Shown here: one piece after another, positions 62,976 to 64,000 of the stretch
Numbering within the stretch: the first letter of the stretch is position 1
Layout of the letters: each line of letters starts with the position of its first letter
NCBI GenBank assembly: GCA_023252195.1
Contig: JAHEXI010000001.1
Span: 496,001-560,000 of the forward strand
DNA from: Pseudonocardiales bacterium
GTDB taxonomy: Bacteria; Actinomycetota; Actinomycetes; Mycobacteriales; Pseudonocardiaceae
Reading direction: 5' to 3'
DNA: 64,000 bases
The notes under the pieces: model-generated
What the model saw: the letters and a program-made list of their open reading frames with translations, nothing else
Databases searched by the model: none
What the model was told of the DNA's origin: nothing
Position numbers and translations under genes: made by a program

Positions 62976-63856
62976 ACTTGTCACTGTTGGTGACTGGTGC
63001 GCGTGGTCAGCTCGGTCGGGATCTGGCGGCGGCAGCTGACCGTGCCGGGATCATCCGGATCCACGCCCCGGGCTCGGCCGAGCTCGACATCACCGATCCG
63101 GCAGCGGTATCTAATGCAATTTCACTGGCTGGGCGCGGCAGCCGGCTGGTGGTGATCAACGCGGCGGCCTACACGGCGGTGGACGCCGCCGAGCGCGAGG
63201 GTGCTGCGCGGGCCCACGCGGTCAATGCGCAGGGTCCCGCGAACCTGGCCCTGGCCTGCGGGGCCCATCAGGCGCATCTGGTGCACATCTCGACCGACTA
63301 CGTCTTCGCCGGCAACAGCGCGGGGCCCAACCAGGTGGAAGACCACACGGCGCCGCGAACTGTGTACGGCCGAACCAAGCTCGCGGGGGAGCGGGCGGTG
63401 CTGGACTCCGGTGCGTCCGGGCATGTGGTGCGGACCGGGTGGCTCTACGGCGCGCACGGCGCCAACTTCGTCCGCACCATGGCGCGGATGGCCCGCCGCG
63501 ACGACCCCGTCAGGGTGGTTGACGACCAGCACGGCAACCCCACCTGGACGGCGGATCTCGCCGAGGGCCTGATCGCGCTCGCGCTGGCCGCGGACCGGGT
63601 GCCGGCCGGCGTGCTGCACTGTGTCAACGGCGGCGCCACGACCTGGTTCGGACTGGCCAGGGCCGTGTTCACCGAGATCGGTGCCGACCCGGGCCGGGTA
63701 CGGCCGTGCAGCACCGCCGAGTTCCCGCGGCCCGCGCCACGCCCGGCGAACTCGGTGCTGGACACCGCCAGCTGGACCGTCGCCGCCCTACCCGAGCTGC
63801 GCCACTGGCGGGCGGCGCTGCACGCCGCCGTCGCTGCCGGAGCGCACGCTAGCTGA
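62972..63856 (+). CDS. rmlD: dTDP-4-dehydrorhamnose reductase
   Basis: SLLVTGARGQLGRDLAAAADRAG..., HISTDYVFAGN, VYGRTKLAGERAV; ATGA overlap with rmlB. Confidence 0.94.
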   Translation: MNLSLLVTGARGQLGRDLAAAADRAGIIRIHAPGSAELDITDPAAVSNAISLAGRGSRLVVINAAAYTAVDAAEREGAARAHAVNAQGPANLALACGAHQAHLVHISTDYVFAGNSAGPNQVEDHTAPRTVYGRTKLAGERAVLDSGASGHVVRTGWLYGAHGANFVRTMARMARRDDPVRVVDDQHGNPTWTADLAEGLIALALAADRVPAGVLHCVNGGATTWFGLARAVFTEIGADPGRVRPCSTAEFPRPAPRPANSVLDTASWTVAALPELRHWRAALHAAVAAGAHAS

Positions 63857-63868
63857 CGTGCCGAGCGT

Positions 63869-63929
63869 CGTGAACTCGACAGCACCGACCTTTTCGCCCC
63901 GCCAAAAGGTCGGTGCTGTCGAGTTCACG
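63869..63929. repeat. Palindromic intergenic repeat, copy B (26-bp perfect arms, 9-nt loop), probable bidirectional terminator
   Basis: CGTGAACTCGACAGCACCGACCTTTT / AAAAGGTCGGTGCTGTCGAGTTCACG. Confidence 0.9.
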
Positions 63930-63949
63930 GCACACGTCGGCCGGCGGGG

Positions 63950-64000
63950 TTATTTCAGGGCGCTGCGTATGGCGCTGGCCGGCAGTTTGGCGTGCATCAT
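63950..64000 (-). CDS. C-terminus of an unidentified gene running off the window
   Basis: ...MMHAKLPASAIRSALK* on the minus strand; too short to assign. Confidence 0.35.
   Translation of the reverse strand: MMHAKLPASAIRSALK

Overview
High-GC actinobacterial chromosome segment, Pseudonocardiales-like by protein style (an impression, not tested). The core genes follow an order I recognise from mycobacteria and relatives: accA3-sufE-maf ... accE-accD-birA ... PH-domain ... GtrA-purK-purE-fadE25 ... TIGR03089-LCP-rmlB/rmlD. Other core-like genes are glpK/glpD, tyrS, mvaB, a beta-carbonic anhydrase, a hisN-like phosphatase and two two-component regulators. Several accessory blocks interrupt this backbone. 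(1) A ~22 kb composite island (about 10.9-33.0 kb) separates maf from accE/accD. It holds a gamma-butyrolactone autoregulator cassette (AfsA-like, ArpA-like TetR, NAD-dependent epimerase/reductase), an EF-hand protein next to a BP74-like protein, a carboxylesterase, an SGNH hydrolase with a frameshift, a sugar ABC transporter, an IS6-family element, fragments of IS110, serine recombinases, DivIVA and an AMP-ligase, a 3' half of tRNA-Phe that looks like an att remnant, and a ~240-bp inverted repeat whose two copies each carry a 41-codon micro-ORF. (2) A decaying ABC/histidine-kinase/response-regulator block lies at 36.7-38.7 kb. (3) A small type-VII-secretion-associated locus lies at 42.1-44.3 kb. 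(4) The most interesting locus is a compact minus-strand operon at 54.4-57.9 kb encoding a ubiquitin-like protein, a Prok-E2-like protein, a JAB(JAMM)-E1(ThiF) fusion and a Pro-rich single-TM protein. It lies next to a partial duplication of the fadE25 3' end and a serine-recombinase relic. All calls come from reading the sequence; no database search was run.
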